A stretch of 64,000 nt of DNA from Lachnospiraceae bacterium G11. Its GTDB lineage: Bacteria > Bacillota > Clostridia > Lachnospirales > Lachnospiraceae. The stretch is taken from contig FMWZ01000007.1 in assembly GCA_900103495.1 (NCBI GenBank), forward strand, positions 124,001 to 188,000, written 5' to 3'. Below the pieces are notes generated by a model. It saw only the letters and a program-made list of their open reading frames with translations, searched no databases and was not told where the DNA came from. This document shows positions 31,832 through 39,905 of this stretch, piece after piece; position 1 is the first letter of the stretch; each line of letters starts with the position of its first letter. The translations under genes and the position numbers were made by a program.

Positions 31832-32938
31832 TCACATCACTTCCGCCAGTTCACTCATGAACTTCGGAATCTCAATTCCCTGAGGGCAATGAGTCATGCA
31901 GGCGCCGCAGGCAATACAGTCTGAAGGCTTACCCTGTGAATCCACATTCTCAATTCCCTTAAGTCCCCACTGACCTTCCATCTTATAAGCGTTAAGAAAC
32001 TTCAAATACTCAGGAATATTGATCTGCATAGGACAGTTGTCCGTGCAGTATCTGCAGGCAGTACAAGGAACATACAAATCACTCCTTAAAGCGCGTCCGG
32101 CATTGAAAAGAACTTCCTTGTCAGCCTCTGTAAAATCATTCTCCACAGAGAAAGTCTCGAGGTTGTTCTCCAACTGCTCCATAGTGCTCATGCCGCTAAG
32201 GATAACCTGAACTCCCGGCAGACTCTTAACGAATCTGAGCGCCCAGGAAGCGTTGGTCCACTCGGGATGAGCGTTCTTAAGAATTCCCGCAGGCACCGGA
32301 GTAAGGTCAGCCAGTTTGCCGCCCCTTACAGGCTCCATAACCACAATGGGAATATTTCTTGAATAAAGAATCTCATATTCCTCCTTGGTGGTCTCGTAGA
32401 GCCAGTCATAATAGTTTAACTGAATCTGGGCAAAATCCCAGTCTCTCAAATCCGCAAATCTCTTTAAAGTAGCCGGTGAAGCGTGGCTAGAGAATCCCAG
32501 ATATGTAATTCTTCCCTTCCTCTTCTGCTCTTCAAAGTATTCGATGGCACCACTGTTGATATATTCGTCAATATTTCCATCAAGAATACAGTGAATCAGG
32601 TAAAAATCAATCCTCTCCGTTTGAAGCCTCTTAAGCTGAGCTTCAAACATCCCCTTATAATCTTTGCAAGCGCCAATGTTGAATTTGGTGGCTACATAGA
32701 AGCTGTCTCTGTCCTGCTTGGCAATCCACTCACCAAGGCAGCTTTCTGAATCACCGCCGTTATAAACGTGGGCTGTATCGTAATAATTGATTCCCGAAGC
32801 CAGTGCTTTATCTAAGATTTCATGGGCTTTTACATAATCAATTTTATCGCCGCTTCCGGGCTTCCCAATCTGGGGAAGTCGCATGTTTCCCATGCCAAGG
32901 CACGAAAGTCTAATGTCCTTATACTGTTTGTAAATCAT
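31832..32938 (-). CDS. Aldo/keto reductase with two [4Fe-4S] ferredoxin motifs
   Basis: 368-residue oxidoreductase. The N-terminal aldo/keto reductase barrel shows LGMGNMRLP, the catalytic INYYDTAHVYNGGDSE, FYVATKFN and IDFYLIHCI. The C-terminal 70 residues add two cysteine motifs, CTACRYCTDNCP and CIACGACMTHCP, the 4Fe-4S binding sites of the widespread anaerobe AKR-ferredoxin fusion. NADPH or ferredoxin-linked reduction of a carbonyl is expected; substrate unknown. Single gene, minus strand, with the plus-strand terminator near its end. Confidence 0.92.
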   Translation of the reverse strand: MIYKQYKDIRLSCLGMGNMRLPQIGKPGSGDKIDYVKAHEILDKALASGINYYDTAHVYNGGDSESCLGEWIAKQDRDSFYVATKFNIGACKDYKGMFEAQLKRLQTERIDFYLIHCILDGNIDEYINSGAIEYFEEQKRKGRITYLGFSSHASPATLKRFADLRDWDFAQIQLNYYDWLYETTKEEYEILYSRNIPIVVMEPVRGGKLADLTPVPAGILKNAHPEWTNASWALRFVKSLPGVQVILSGMSTMEQLENNLETFSVENDFTEADKEVLFNAGRALRSDLYVPCTACRYCTDNCPMQINIPEYLKFLNAYKMEGQWGLKGIENVDSQGKPSDCIACGACMTHCPQGIEIPKFMSELAEVM

Positions 32939-32984
32939 TATAGGCCCTCCTCAAAATAAAAGGTGTTTGCTTAGTGTCGGCCGT

Positions 32985-34247
32985 CTACTCGTATCTCAAG
33001 GCTTCGATGGGATCCATCTTTGCAGCCTTGTTGGCGGGATAATATCCAAAGAACACACCAATACCCATGGATGAGCCAAGGGAAAGGAGAATACTTTTGG
33101 CGGAGATGACGCATTCTGTGTTCATCAGGCTTGCGCCCACCTTCCCCATTAGTATACCAAGAATTACACCTATAATTCCACCTATAATGCAAATTACTAC
33201 CGCTTCAACAACAAATTGTAACCTTATGGAAGAGTTAGGGGCACCAAGGGCCTTTCTGGTACCAATCTCTCTGGTTCTTTCTGTTATTGAAACAAGCATG
33301 ATATTCATAACGCCGATACCGCCTACAAGAAGGGCAATACCTGCGATAACTGCGATGGCAGCTGTGATACTGTTCATCATTCCGCTTATGGAATCCATTG
33401 CCGCAGCCATGGAGAACGCATAAGCTGTGAAGTTGGGATTGTGCTTATAATATCTTTCAAAAAACTGCTGGGTCTTCTGTCCGAAATCAGCCCCGTTTAC
33501 CGTGGCATCTATAATAACGTCAAAGCTTTGAATGCAGGTAGTATGCGTAAGCTTTGCCGCCGTCTTATAGGGAATATACGCATCGCTGCTTCTTCCCGAT
33601 CCAAAAAGCTGCTCATAGGGCGACTCGTCAAGCTCGTAGATTCCAACAATTGTGTAATTGAAGAATTTATTATCCAGGGATGCCTGAACCTCGTTACCTA
33701 TAACCGCGTTCAAATCCACGTTTTCTCCATATAGTTCCTTGGCGGCTTTATTGGAAATAATAATAACCCGACTGCCGTTTTGCATCATGGGAATGGAGAA
33801 AAGTTCCCCCGCCACGTACTTCTTACGGTTGGTTTCCAGATAATCCTTGGTTCCTCCAACCACCGTAATGGCAGTATGTTTGCCACCTGCTGACAGTTCA
33901 CCTGCACCGGCATTGATATTGATTGCGAAGCCTTTAACTATATCAGGGAAAGTTTCCCGATATTGTTCAAGCATTTCTACTGAGTAAAAATCCTTGTCCT
34001 GAGGTTCCGGATAGTTCTCCGGATAGTTACCGTTCTCATCTTTTCTAAGGTTAAGACCTACGCTAAGAGTGGATAAACCCATGCCTCCAAGACTGGAGTT
34101 TACTTTTTCCGTAAGGGAATCGCCCACAGTCATAATACCGATAACCGAGCTGATACCGATAATGATACCGAGCATGGTAAGGAGGGCTCTCATTTTATTG
34201 GCTTTAAGACTCATAAGAGCAAGCCTGATGTTTTCCATAATTAACAT
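32985..34247 (-). CDS. MacB/FtsX-type ABC transporter permease
   Basis: 420-residue permease. Membrane segment at about 18-42 (MRALLTMLGIIIGISSVIGI), then a large extracellular MacB_PCD domain, then three membrane segments from about 285 with the FtsX-type hallmark ERTREIGTRKALGAPNSSIRLQF between the first two. The C-terminal ADPIEALRYE-like tail reads KMDPIEALRYE. It forms the type VII ABC pump with the ATPase and HlyD-like adaptor encoded upstream. Its start overlaps the ATPase stop (34241-34247), so translation is coupled. Exports or signals for an unknown peptide or drug. Confidence 0.93.
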   Translation of the reverse strand: MLIMENIRLALMSLKANKMRALLTMLGIIIGISSVIGIMTVGDSLTEKVNSSLGGMGLSTLSVGLNLRKDENGNYPENYPEPQDKDFYSVEMLEQYRETFPDIVKGFAININAGAGELSAGGKHTAITVVGGTKDYLETNRKKYVAGELFSIPMMQNGSRVIIISNKAAKELYGENVDLNAVIGNEVQASLDNKFFNYTIVGIYELDESPYEQLFGSGRSSDAYIPYKTAAKLTHTTCIQSFDVIIDATVNGADFGQKTQQFFERYYKHNPNFTAYAFSMAAAMDSISGMMNSITAAIAVIAGIALLVGGIGVMNIMLVSITERTREIGTRKALGAPNSSIRLQFVVEAVVICIIGGIIGVILGILMGKVGASLMNTECVISAKSILLSLGSSMGIGVFFGYYPANKAAKMDPIEALRYE

Positions 34248-34954
34248 GCTTTGCCCCTCCCCGGTCTGTCGCCTGTGATTTCTCCATCCTTAAGAGTAAT
34301 AACTCTCTCGCACTCCTCAGCCAACTCAGGTGAGTGAGTGATTAGGACGATGGTTTTGTGCTGCTCGTCATGAAGCCTGTGGAAAATGTCCATTACCAGA
34401 CGGCCCGTGGCTGAATCCAAGGCACCGGTGGGCTCGTCTGCAAGGACTATGGCCGGGTCGTTGGCCATTGCTCTGGCTATTGCCACACGCTGTTTCTGTC
34501 CACCCGATAACTCCTCGGGAAGATGCTTCATTCTGTCTTCCATACCCACCAGGGTCAGAAGTTCCGCAGCTCTCTCGCTTCTCTTTTTACCTGAGACTCC
34601 TGCGTAGAGTAAAGGCAGTTCCACGTTCATGAGAGCATTGGTTTTTGCAATAAGATTATATGTCTGAAAAACGAATCCAATCTTGGCGTTTCTTATTCGT
34701 GACAGCTCTGAATCTCTGCAGTCTGTAACTTTCACTCCGTCAAGGATATACCCGCCCTCGGTGGGCCTGTCCAGGGAGCCGATTATATTCATAAGTGTTG
34801 ACTTTCCGGAACCTGATGCTCCGACTATTGCTACGAATTCTCCCTCGTAAACCGTAAGGTCAATTCCTTTGAGAACCGTCAGTTCGTTGGGTGAACCGAT
34901 AAAGAATTTCTTCACTATTCCGGAAAGTTCAATTATCTTTTTACGTTCTTCCAT
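34241..34954 (-). CDS. MacB/LolD-type ABC transporter ATPase
   Basis: 237-residue ATP-binding subunit. Walker [11 protein letters not shown]-loop [17 protein letters not shown], signature LSGGQKQR, Walker [14 protein letters not shown] and switch His in VLITHSPEL are all intact, with the LolD-group pattern [13 protein letters not shown]. It powers the FtsX-type permease encoded next, whose start overlaps this stop. It follows the HlyD-like gene by 11 bases in the same operon. Confidence 0.95.
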   Translation of the reverse strand: MEERKKIIELSGIVKKFFIGSPNELTVLKGIDLTVYEGEFVAIVGASGSGKSTLMNIIGSLDRPTEGGYILDGVKVTDCRDSELSRIRNAKIGFVFQTYNLIAKTNALMNVELPLLYAGVSGKKRSERAAELLTLVGMEDRMKHLPEELSGGQKQRVAIARAMANDPAIVLADEPTGALDSATGRLVMDIFHRLHDEQHKTIVLITHSPELAEECERVITLKDGEITGDRPGRGKAC

Positions 34955-34965
34955 TGTTCTTTCCT

Positions 34966-36837
34966 TTAATTAAATTCCATAGTGAGGTCATATAAGCTGT
35001 TATCGTATTCGGAAGGAATCACGACCTGGGTACCCTCGGTCAACTCGTTTGAAATAACCTCTGCGTAGTAGTCGCTTTCCATGCCTTTTTCCACGTAAAG
35101 CTTCTCGTACTCAATCTTACCGTCCTCAGTCACGGACATCTTGGTGGGATCGGTGGGATCATATATTTCTACGTAAAAACGTCCGCTCTCCTCTTCCTCC
35201 TGGAAGGCATCGATAGGGATACATTTACATTTTTCCTTGCTGTCTGTGATAATGACAATCTTTGCCGTCATATCCATTTTAAGGTCATTGTTGGGAGTAA
35301 GAATATCTATAAGTATATTGTATGTAACATTGGCAGATGAAGCTGCGGCACCCATGGACGCAGGCAATGCAGTTGCATGAGGTGCAATACTTACAACCTT
35401 TCCTTCAAGTTCCAGATCACCTGTACCGTTGGTACGAATCTGAACCTTCTGGCCAATTTCAATTTTGCTGATGTCGTACTCGTCAATTTCAGCAGATACC
35501 TGGTAAGCGCTTTCATCTTCCACAACAATTATGGGCGTTACTCCGTCGTACTTATCACCCTTCTTGAAATTAACTGCAGTTACAGTTCCGGACATGGGAG
35601 CCGTTACTGTGCACTTATCAAGCTGCTCCTCAAGGTTCTCTATGTTTTGCTTGGAGGGGAGGTTACTTACTGAAGCAGTATTTCGGGTTGTGTTAAAAGA
35701 ATCCGCTGCGGTAGCAACTGTAGCGTCATCAGCACGCTTTATATCATCCTTGGAACGGACTGAATCATTGTAAGCATTCCACAATGAATTAGCTGAGCTT
35801 TTAGCTCCTTCCCAGGATGATTTCATTGTATCTTCAACCGCTGAAGCCTGAGCCAGATTGGAGTTGGCGACTGCAACATTATTTGCTAATTGTGTGATAC
35901 CTGCTTGTAACTCGGCCAATCTGGTTTCGTTATTGGTTTTATCAGTCTGGATCTGGCTCATTGCCGCTAACACTGCATCAACCGAAGCAATCTTATCCGC
36001 ATCAGATACTCCAAATGTTGCTGCCGAAAAAAGGCTGGCGTCAAATGTATCCAATGTACTCGATTCAAAAGCACTCTGCAAAGCAGTATCAATTGTATCT
36101 CCGTCATTTGTTTCGGCATCAGCCAAAACAGCTTTTATCTCATTTATTTTGGTTGAAAACTCTGTGTTATAGTCTAATCCCTGCAGCCTGCCGATTTCCG
36201 CCTGCGCTGTGTTATACGCATTGTTAGCAGCGTTAACTCCATTCTCGGCATTCTTTCTGGAATTTACCGCGTCATTGTATTTCTTCTCAACATCTTCAAG
36301 TTTTCCCGATGCTTCAGCATAACTGTCCCAAGATCTTCCTATTGCTATATCCGCTTTCTCAGCATCCTTGTCTCTGTTAACTTCCGCATTGTTAAGGGTT
36401 CTTGCTGCGCCGTTAACTCCGATGGAGTTGTTTGCTTCAGAAGCATTAAGCTGTTTCTTCGCTATATCTATGTTTTCCTGAATGTCAGATGAATCAAGGA
36501 TTGCGATTACCTGACCGGCTTCAACATAGTCGCCGACTTCAACATTTATCTCTGTAAACTCAACTCCGGTGATTCCTGCCTGGGCATTCTTTTTGTCGAG
36601 ACCGACGATTTTACCTGTTGCAGAAACAGAATTGGTCAGGTCCTTGGTCTCAACTGTTGCGAAATCGAAACTGTTGTTGTTTAGAAGTTCCTTTGCTTTG
36701 TTTACAACATTTACAACATAAATAATCAGAGCAATCAGAAGAACCAAAATCACGGTCAAAACTTTGTGACGTTTAATCCATCTCCAAATCGCTCCGAAGA
36801 ATCTTGCAAATATATTTTTCTTTCCTTCGTTACTCAT
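34966..36837 (-). CDS. HlyD/MacA-like adaptor protein
   Basis: 623-residue membrane adaptor. A short basic tail and one membrane segment (about residues 25-46) precede the lipoyl-like half motif (GVEFTEINVEVGDYVEAGQVIAILDSSD), a long Ala/Asn-rich coiled coil (about 120-410) and the second lipoyl half (KCTVTAPMSGTVTAVNFKKGDKYDG), then beta-barrel and membrane-proximal domains. It is longer than E. coli MacA (about 370) because of the coil. Start 36837 follows GGAGGAG. First gene of the MacAB-like efflux operon; the cell has no outer membrane, so the coil probably spans the wall. Confidence 0.9.
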   Translation of the reverse strand: MSNEGKKNIFARFFGAIWRWIKRHKVLTVILVLLIALIIYVVNVVNKAKELLNNNSFDFATVETKDLTNSVSATGKIVGLDKKNAQAGITGVEFTEINVEVGDYVEAGQVIAILDSSDIQENIDIAKKQLNASEANNSIGVNGAARTLNNAEVNRDKDAEKADIAIGRSWDSYAEASGKLEDVEKKYNDAVNSRKNAENGVNAANNAYNTAQAEIGRLQGLDYNTEFSTKINEIKAVLADAETNDGDTIDTALQSAFESSTLDTFDASLFSAATFGVSDADKIASVDAVLAAMSQIQTDKTNNETRLAELQAGITQLANNVAVANSNLAQASAVEDTMKSSWEGAKSSANSLWNAYNDSVRSKDDIKRADDATVATAADSFNTTRNTASVSNLPSKQNIENLEEQLDKCTVTAPMSGTVTAVNFKKGDKYDGVTPIIVVEDESAYQVSAEIDEYDISKIEIGQKVQIRTNGTGDLELEGKVVSIAPHATALPASMGAAASSANVTYNILIDILTPNNDLKMDMTAKIVIITDSKEKCKCIPIDAFQEEEESGRFYVEIYDPTDPTKMSVTEDGKIEYEKLYVEKGMESDYYAEVISNELTEGTQVVIPSEYDNSLYDLTMEFN

Positions 36838-36939
36838 TTCTCTCCTCCGAAAATAACTTTTTCTCAATTCTAAATCAGTGTAACTTGGGAGGTTTGGGCA
36901 TTCAATTACATATCCGTAAAGAATTTATAAAGAAAGTAT

Positions 36940-36968
36940 AAAAAAGGCAAAGGCCTAAGCCTTTGCCG
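36940..36968 (-). terminator. Intrinsic terminator after the TetR gene
   Basis: On the minus strand GGCAAAGGC pairs with GCCTTTGCC around TTAG and is followed by TTTTTT. It separates the flavoprotein/TetR operon from the MacAB-like efflux operon, whose promoter must therefore lie between 36838 and 36940; no convincing -35/-10 was found there. Confidence 0.9.
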
Positions 36969-37589
36969 TCAAATGTTCAGGTAGTAGTCGATATCCTCCC
37001 GCTGCTTTATGCCAAGATTGGCGAGGAGCTTCATGCCCATGTTAAACATAAGCTTGCAGGCGTCCTCCCTGGAAAGCTTGGCGCCGTCCAGCATGGCAAA
37101 CATTGCCAGGCCATGGGTGTAGATGACCGTGTCACGAACAGCTTCCCTTATGGCGTCTTTGGGAACGTCATACTGCTGCTCGAAAAACTCCACTGCCTCT
37201 TCATCGAACTGATAGTCAAAAAAGCTGTTTTCACCCCTTATGTCCTCGCCTATTGTATCCATGGTATTATCCACGTTTATAAAGCGGAAAACATTAGGAT
37301 GCTCATAGACATTTGTGAGGTAATGGACTCCGCTTATGAAGAAAGCTTCCGTAGCTTCCTTACCCTTCATTTTGTCAGGAAGGTTGCCATAAAGCTTGCC
37401 GACGGCATAGTTAAACAATTCCTTCTTCAAGTCCGTCATGCTGCCAAATTGCCAGGATATGGGTTGAGTAGAACATTCCAGTTTTGCCGCTATTGTCTTA
37501 ATGGCAACAGCGCCAATTCCCGACTCGTCCAGAAGCTCATATGCGGCTTCAAGTATCATTTCCTTGGTGATTTTTGTTTTTCTTCCCAT
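36969..37589 (-). CDS. TetR-family regulator
   Basis: 206-residue regulator. The HTH is MILEAAYELLDESGIGAVAIKTIAAKLECSTQPISWQFGSM, with the unusual second-helix sequence CSTQPISWQFG in place of the common VSxGTLYxHF, a variant known in other clostridial TetR proteins. The C-terminal domain (VFRFINVDNTMDTIG, TVIYTHGLAMFAM) would bind a ligand. It is the last gene after two flavodoxin-like genes, and the 40-bp palindrome in their promoter is the likely operator. The adjacent efflux operon is a possible second target. Confidence 0.9.
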   Translation of the reverse strand: MGRKTKITKEMILEAAYELLDESGIGAVAIKTIAAKLECSTQPISWQFGSMTDLKKELFNYAVGKLYGNLPDKMKGKEATEAFFISGVHYLTNVYEHPNVFRFINVDNTMDTIGEDIRGENSFFDYQFDEEAVEFFEQQYDVPKDAIREAVRDTVIYTHGLAMFAMLDGAKLSREDACKLMFNMGMKLLANLGIKQREDIDYYLNI

Positions 37590-37598
37590 TTTATTCCT

Positions 37599-38249
37599 TT
37601 ATTTGTAGGGTCTGTAGTCAAGGGGTTTGGTGCATCCCCACTCCGCAGCCACCTGTTTAAAGCTTTTCTTTGCAAATGTTTTGAAGACTAAGCCAACCAT
37701 GATTCTCACTCCCAAAGGGAAAATCTCGGGGCCTGTAAATTTCTTACATTCCTCGGATTCGAAATCACCCTTCTTGGCAAAAATCCGCCCCATCTCCATA
37801 TATGGAGTCGTGACCTTATCTCTCTGGTCTTCATTAAAAAATCTTATACTAAAGTTGTCACCTTTTACAAGTGTTCCTGCGTAATTACATCCCAGTTTTT
37901 CCGTAAGAATCTTAAGATATGCCTCACCACATCTAAGCTGAACTCCCTCCGCGAAACCGCTTTGAAGAATGTAGGCAATGCTCGTATCCTTGTTCTTTGG
38001 AGTGAGAGTTTCAAGGAATTCCATAAGAAGCCCCGGAATGCACTCCACATAAAGAGGGAGGGCGATGAGAATATTGGTGTTTTTACCAAAGGCATCTCTT
38101 ATGGTGTCCCAGCATCCCCTGTCGGAAACCTCGTACTGCTCAAATGTGGAACCGCCTTCAGTTAAGCCCTCTGTGAACTTGGCAAGAATCTTGTCTGTAT
38201 TACTGTATTTTTTGACACGGGGTGAGCCGTTGATTATTAACACATGCAT
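37599..38249 (-). CDS. Flavodoxin-fold NAD(P)H-dependent reductase-like protein
   Basis: 216-residue protein with the FMN loop MHVLIINGSPRVKKYSNTD and the second segment ILIALPLYVECIPGLLMEFLETL. It lacks the central CxxC cluster of its neighbour. The C-terminal 70 residues (FAKKGDFESEECKKFTGPEIF) are an extension seen in clostridial NADPH-dependent oxidoreductases of this type. Its start overlaps the upstream flavodoxin-like gene by 13 bases, so the two may form a hetero-oligomer. Substrate unknown. Confidence 0.83.
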   Translation of the reverse strand: MHVLIINGSPRVKKYSNTDKILAKFTEGLTEGGSTFEQYEVSDRGCWDTIRDAFGKNTNILIALPLYVECIPGLLMEFLETLTPKNKDTSIAYILQSGFAEGVQLRCGEAYLKILTEKLGCNYAGTLVKGDNFSIRFFNEDQRDKVTTPYMEMGRIFAKKGDFESEECKKFTGPEIFPLGVRIMVGLVFKTFAKKSFKQVAAEWGCTKPLDYRPYK

Positions 38250-38743
38250 GATGCCGCCTCCTTTATTTCATCTGTGCTGAAAACTCCCAGAGATTTGCTG
38301 TGGAAGTTTAAGGCTGCCCTCTCATTCCATCTTAAGAGGAAGTCCTTCTCCACATCACCTTTATAGATAAGGCCGATGTCGGTCGTGTTTTTATATCGCC
38401 TTACATGCCTCATCTGATCCCCTTTGAAGGTCAGGTACATGGTGGCAATGGGAAGGATTCGGTCGAATATGTTCTTGCCCTTATGATCGATGAACCCTAA
38501 AGCGGTATCCGAAATAACCCACATCTGATTCGCATGGATTATTCTTTTCAAAATCTGCTCATAATCGTCCTTCACCGAGCACTCCCCCGGTGTCTTAAGC
38601 CAGCAGAAATTGCAGCCGATGCAATGGCTGATTCGCATCTCTCCTGCTTCAATAATCTCTGCATCTATTCCTTTATCACTTATATTTCTTCTGATTTCCT
38701 CACTAATTGAGGTATCTTTGGTGGTGTTGATAATTAAAACCAT
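38237..38743 (-). CDS. Flavodoxin-fold reductase-like protein with Isf-like cysteines
   Basis: 168-residue protein of the NADPH-dependent FMN reductase group. The N-terminal loop MVLIINTTKDTSISEEI is weaker than usual (no GSPR), but ISHCIGCNFCWLKTPGECSVKDD is the Isf-like cysteine motif and IANQMWVISDT-like strand follows. ATG 38743 follows GCGGAGG. First gene of the operon under the 40-bp palindrome, coupled to a second flavodoxin-fold gene and a TetR gene. The degenerate phosphate loop makes flavin binding uncertain. Confidence 0.78.
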   Translation of the reverse strand: MVLIINTTKDTSISEEIRRNISDKGIDAEIIEAGEMRISHCIGCNFCWLKTPGECSVKDDYEQILKRIIHANQMWVISDTALGFIDHKGKNIFDRILPIATMYLTFKGDQMRHVRRYKNTTDIGLIYKGDVEKDFLLRWNERAALNFHSKSLGVFSTDEIKEAASCMC

Positions 38744-38762
38744 AAAAAACCTCCGCACGCAA

Positions 38763-38823
38763 TATAATATAAATATGTTTATATAAACACGTTTATATTA
38801 TATCATCGTGCGAAGGTTGTCAA
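38763..38823 (-). promoter_or_regulatory. Promoter with a 40-bp operator palindrome
   Basis: 38763-38802 is a palindrome in which the two 20-base halves differ at only two positions; its centre is GTTTATATAAAC (38777-38788). Minus-strand TTGACA (38818-38823) and TATAAT (38797-38802, extended TGA-TATAAT) are 15 bases apart, so the palindrome covers the -10 and the start of transcription. The TetR gene in the same operon is the likely binder. The TTGACA overlaps the stop codon of the upstream acetyltransferase gene. Confidence 0.85.
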
Positions 38824-39293
38824 GCCCTGTATTCCAAAAGTGTTGTATTCTGCCATTCACCAAACCGGTCTTTGGCGATTCGTTCTCTGTGGCCTATTTC
38901 CCTGAATCCGCATTTCTTGTGAAGGGCGATACTTGCTTTATTGATGGAAAAAGCGGTACAAAGAATACTCCAATAGCCTTCTTTCTTTGCTTCCTCAATA
39001 AGCTTCGTAAGAAGCGCAGTTCCGATACCCTTGCCTCGGTATTTTGAATCTATATATATGCTGTTATCCAAACATCCTTTGTAGGCACATCGGCTTGATG
39101 AGGGCGTTACTGCAACCCAGCCCACGACCTTGCCATCCTCTTCGTAGACGAAGCGGCAGGTTTTCACATGTCCTGCATCCCACTCCTCAAAGCTCGGGCA
39201 TTTGGTGTTGAAGGTTGATTTTCCTTCCTCAAGCCCCTCAGTATATATTTCTGCGACCCTTTCCCAATCGCATTTACACATTTCTCTAACCAC
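38820..39293 (-). CDS. GNAT N-acetyltransferase, phosphinothricin-acetyltransferase-like
   Basis: 157-residue acetyltransferase. VREMCKCDWERVAEIYTEGLEEGKSTFNTKCP is the N-terminus of the Pat/ArsN group, followed by motif A IYIDSKYRGKGIGTALL and NKASIALHKKCGFREIG. A GTG start at 39293 was chosen: AAGGAG is 10 bases before it and family members begin this close to the VREM segment; upstream in-frame ATGs lie inside the MarR gene. It overlaps the MarR stop by 8 bases. Relatives acetylate phosphinothricin, methionine sulfone or arsinothricin. The Cys-rich MarR partner makes an arsenic or thiol-stress role thinkable. Confidence 0.83.
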   Translation of the reverse strand: MVREMCKCDWERVAEIYTEGLEEGKSTFNTKCPSFEEWDAGHVKTCRFVYEEDGKVVGWVAVTPSSSRCAYKGCLDNSIYIDSKYRGKGIGTALLTKLIEEAKKEGYWSILCTAFSINKASIALHKKCGFREIGHRERIAKDRFGEWQNTTLLEYRA

Positions 39294-39753
39294 AACAATT
39301 ACTCTCCTTGCAACAACATTTCTTGCTTTCGGCATTTCTGCATGCCTCATTGTATAATTTCAAAGATTCAAGAACCTGATCCTGTTTACCTTTGTCTATG
39401 CCTGAAAAAACGATTTCAAATTGTATATTCATATCCGCCTCTATTTTCTCAAATCTGTCCTGTCCATCTTTCGTCAGGGATAAAACCACACATCTCCTGT
39501 CTTCCTTTGACGGTTCTCTGTTGACATACCCTTTCTGAACCAGTTCCTCTATGCCTCTGCTTATTCCGCTCTTATCAAGCTTTAGAATTTCGGCCAGATC
39601 TTTAACACATATACCCGGGTGTCTTCCTATCTCCACCAAAATAAAGCATTGGCCCTTGTTTACGCCGCATTGGCAGCAATCTGTCTGGTTCATATTGTCG
39701 AGATGCTGCTCCAGTTCTCTCGTGTACTCACGAAACATTTTAACCTTATCCAT
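39286..39753 (-). CDS. Cysteine-rich MarR-family regulator
   Basis: 155-residue MarR regulator. The winged helix is LKLDKSGISRGIEELVQKGYVNREPSKEDRR. It is strikingly rich in Cys: twelve in all, including CCQCGVNKGQC at residues 26-36 and a C-terminal tail with CCC and CC (residues 138-154), which suggests metal, metalloid or redox sensing. ATG 39753 follows GAGGAG. It is coupled to the acetyltransferase gene (8-base overlap). A palindrome TAGTTG-N7-CAACTA over its -35 is the likely operator. Confidence 0.9.
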   Translation of the reverse strand: MDKVKMFREYTRELEQHLDNMNQTDCCQCGVNKGQCFILVEIGRHPGICVKDLAEILKLDKSGISRGIEELVQKGYVNREPSKEDRRCVVLSLTKDGQDRFEKIEADMNIQFEIVFSGIDKGKQDQVLESLKLYNEACRNAESKKCCCKESNCCG

Positions 39754-39781
39754 ACTTACTCCTCTCTGATTTGTTTTCTTT

Positions 39782-39813
39782 ATCATAATTGTATTAGTTG
39801 CATTTGTCAACTA
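39782..39813 (-). promoter_or_regulatory. MarR promoter and operator
   Basis: Minus-strand TTGACA (39805-39810) and TATGAT (39782-39787) are 17 bases apart. TAGTTG (39795-39800) and CAACTA (39808-39813) form an inverted repeat over the -35 and spacer; a third half site GCAACTAT lies at 39833-39840. Such sites suit autorepression by the MarR protein. Sequence symmetry is seen; binding is inferred. Confidence 0.78.
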
Positions 39814-39840
39814 TTTATTTTCGCAACTATATCATCGAAT

Positions 39841-39905
39841 AGGTGCAAAATGGGCCTGTCCCCACCCTGCACCGTGCAGGTTGGGGACAGGCCCATTTTG
39901 CACCT
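39841..39905. repeat. GGGGACAG palindromic repeat, copy 5
   Basis: 65-bp inverted repeat: AGGTGCAAAATGGGCCTGTC / GACAGGCCCATTTTGCACCT outside and CCTGCAC/GTGCAGG inside. It ends exactly at the stop codon of the diguanylate cyclase gene and reaches back almost to the MarR promoter. It is nearly identical to copy 6 at 42189. Confidence 0.95.
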
